64,000 nt of DNA from Coxiella-like endosymbiont. GTDB lineage: Bacteria; Pseudomonadota; Gammaproteobacteria; Coxiellales; Coxiellaceae. Position 1 is the first letter of the stretch, and every line of letters starts with the position of its first letter. The notes below the pieces were generated by a model, which was given only the letters and a program-made list of their open reading frames with translations, was not told the DNA's origin and did not search any database. Made by a program: the position numbers and the translations under genes. The stretch spans positions 933,158 to 997,157 of the forward strand of contig NZ_CP084737.1 of the NCBI RefSeq assembly GCF_024730665.1, read 5' to 3'. Positions 63,046 to 64,000 of this stretch are shown here, in pieces.

Positions 63046-64000
63046 CGTTGGTTCCCGAATCGGCGTAAACAGTATCAAATAAAATAGCTTTAGTTGGGTA
63101 AGCACTTTCTAATGCGAACTGAAAACTTTCTTCGATTTCTGTTTGGATTTTACTTTTATAATTTTTATCAAGTTGTGAATTCAAAATCTGGCGTTCTTGT
63201 AATGCTGTTTTTAAAATTTTTATAGGGTCTTGCTGCATCCAATGTTGGACTTCTTTGGTATCCCGATAACCTGTTGTTGAATCGTCGCCTGCACCCTGAT
63301 GACCTCTCCAACGATAAGTGTTGGTAACCAGATAGTAAGGGCCTTTTCCAGTTCGCACAGCTCTTAGTGCCTGCGACATGGCTTCGTAAACTGCTAATAC
63401 ATCGTTTGCGTTAATTTCTTGCGTGGATAGGCCAAAATGAAAAGCACGGTTAGCTATTTTTACATGCAGGGGTTGTCGATCTTCTAGAGGTGTGCAAACC
63501 GAATAAAAATTATTTTCACAAACGAAAATAATTGGTAGTTTTTTTAAAATAGCGAAATTCAAGGATTCCCAGTGAGGACCTTCTTCTGTTGCTGCATCAC
63601 CAAAAAAAACAACAGAGACTGCAGGAGATTGATTTAGTTTTAAACTTAAAGCAAAACCGGTTGCAATAGGTATCGCTCCAGCAACAATAGCTGAACTACC
63701 CTCGATACCTGCGGTCTTATCTAAAAGATGCATGGATCCTGATAAAGATTTTGCACAGCCAGTCTCTCGACAGTGTAATTCTGCTATCATAGCTTTTAAA
63801 TCGCCGCCTTTAGCGAGGTAGTGACCATGCGTTCTATGACTGCAATAAGTTAAATCACTAGGAGTTAATGCTATATTACAACCCACAGCACTGGCTTCCT
63901 GGCCAATAGCTAAATGCACAGGTGATTTTATTTGGTTTTTATGATAATCACGCTCAATAGCTTCTTCAATCATACGAATACGTAGCATATCGTGATAGAG
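63032..64000 (-). CDS. Thiamine-dependent dehydrogenase E1 alpha-like subunit (5' end outside window)
   Basis: The frame is open to the window edge; codons LYHD precede the first Met at 63988, so the N-terminus is missing. Conserved parts are HLAIGQEASAVGCNIAL, YCSHRTHGHYLAKGGD and the thiamine diphosphate motif FGDAATEEGPHWESLNFA with CENNFYSV. YRWRGHQGAGDDSTTGYRD matches the loop of E1 alpha phosphorylation sites. It is intact in the window and coupled to E1 beta. Confidence 0.87.
   Translation of the reverse strand, partial: LYHDMLRIRMIEEAIERDYHKNQIKSPVHLAIGQEASAVGCNIALTPSDLTYCSHRTHGHYLAKGGDLKAMIAELHCRETGCAKSLSGSMHLLDKTAGIEGSSAIVAGAIPIATGFALSLKLNQSPAVSVVFFGDAATEEGPHWESLNFAILKKLPIIFVCENNFYSVCTPLEDRQPLHVKIANRAFHFGLSTQEINANDVLAVYEAMSQALRAVRTGKGPYYLVTNTYRWRGHQGAGDDSTTGYRDTKEVQHWMQQDPIKILKTALQERQILNSQLDKNYKSKIQTEIEESFQFALESAYPTKAILFDTVYADSGTNDVVG

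Noticed and set aside
1..64000. CRISPR arrays, insertion sequences, prophage or toxin-antitoxin genes
   Set aside because: No regularly spaced repeats, transposase motifs or phage genes were seen on either strand. The only candidate mobile items are the two palindromes.

Overview
The window looks like a chromosome segment of a gammaproteobacterium close to Coxiella, most probably a Coxiella-like tick endosymbiont. Reasons: an AT-rich sequence; a bacterial mevalonate route set between cdsA and bamA; the series purL, pdhABC, leucine dehydrogenase, riboflavin genes, dnaX/recR/ybaB, dapE/dapD and O-antigen sugar genes; long empty spacers; and eroded genes beside intact housekeeping genes. The assignment rests on recognising proteins and gene order by eye, without a database search.

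Layout. 1-7.8 kb: TCA genes sdhA (partial), sdhB, sucA, sucB, sucC, sucD. 8.0-9.2 kb (minus): map and a small unknown gene. 9.4-14.3 kb: rpsB, tsf, pyrH, frr, uppS, cdsA. 14.4-19.1 kb (minus): HMG-CoA reductase, mevalonate kinase, phosphomevalonate kinase, diphosphomevalonate decarboxylase and IPP isomerase. 19.9-25.3 kb: bamA, skp, lpxD, fabZ, lpxA. 27.0-29.1 kb (minus): lpxB and a sugar oxidoreductase. 29.8-39.8 kb: tadA, ppa, putA, purL. 40.1-41.3 kb: a dead hybrid sensor kinase. 41.4-45.7 kb (minus): a 2-oxoacid dehydrogenase (E1 alpha, E1 beta, E2) with leucine dehydrogenase. 45.8-51.7 kb: a dead glycerophosphodiesterase, then ribD, an FMN riboswitch, ribE, ribBA, ribH and a PerM-type permease. 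51.7-56.8 kb (minus): ybaB, recR, dnaX, 4.5S RNA, tRNA-Ser, dapE, dapD. 57.0-57.7 kb: tRNA-Pro, tRNA-Arg, tRNA-His. 57.8-64 kb: surface-sugar genes.

The dominant oddity is that 24 genes, including essential ones such as uppS, fabZ, lpxA, bamA and skp, are interrupted by single-base frame slips, nearly all inside A/T or G/C runs. I counted 30 breaks; 27 are repaired by adding exactly one base to a run. Outside the slips the proteins are full length and keep their catalytic residues. This bias fits homopolymer under-calling in the assembly, or frame slippage during expression, better than ordinary gene decay. Two real pseudogenes (sensor kinase, glycerophosphodiesterase) look quite different, with many stops and substitutions. 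I annotate the slip-only genes as CDS spans and give the position of each break.

The genes together cover the 2-oxoglutarate-to-fumarate part of the TCA cycle, translation factors, undecaprenyl carrier and phospholipid synthesis fed by mevalonate, lipid A and outer-membrane assembly, purine synthesis, proline and leucine breakdown, diaminopimelate synthesis and a complete unbroken riboflavin pathway, the kind of vitamin supply expected from a blood-feeder's symbiont.
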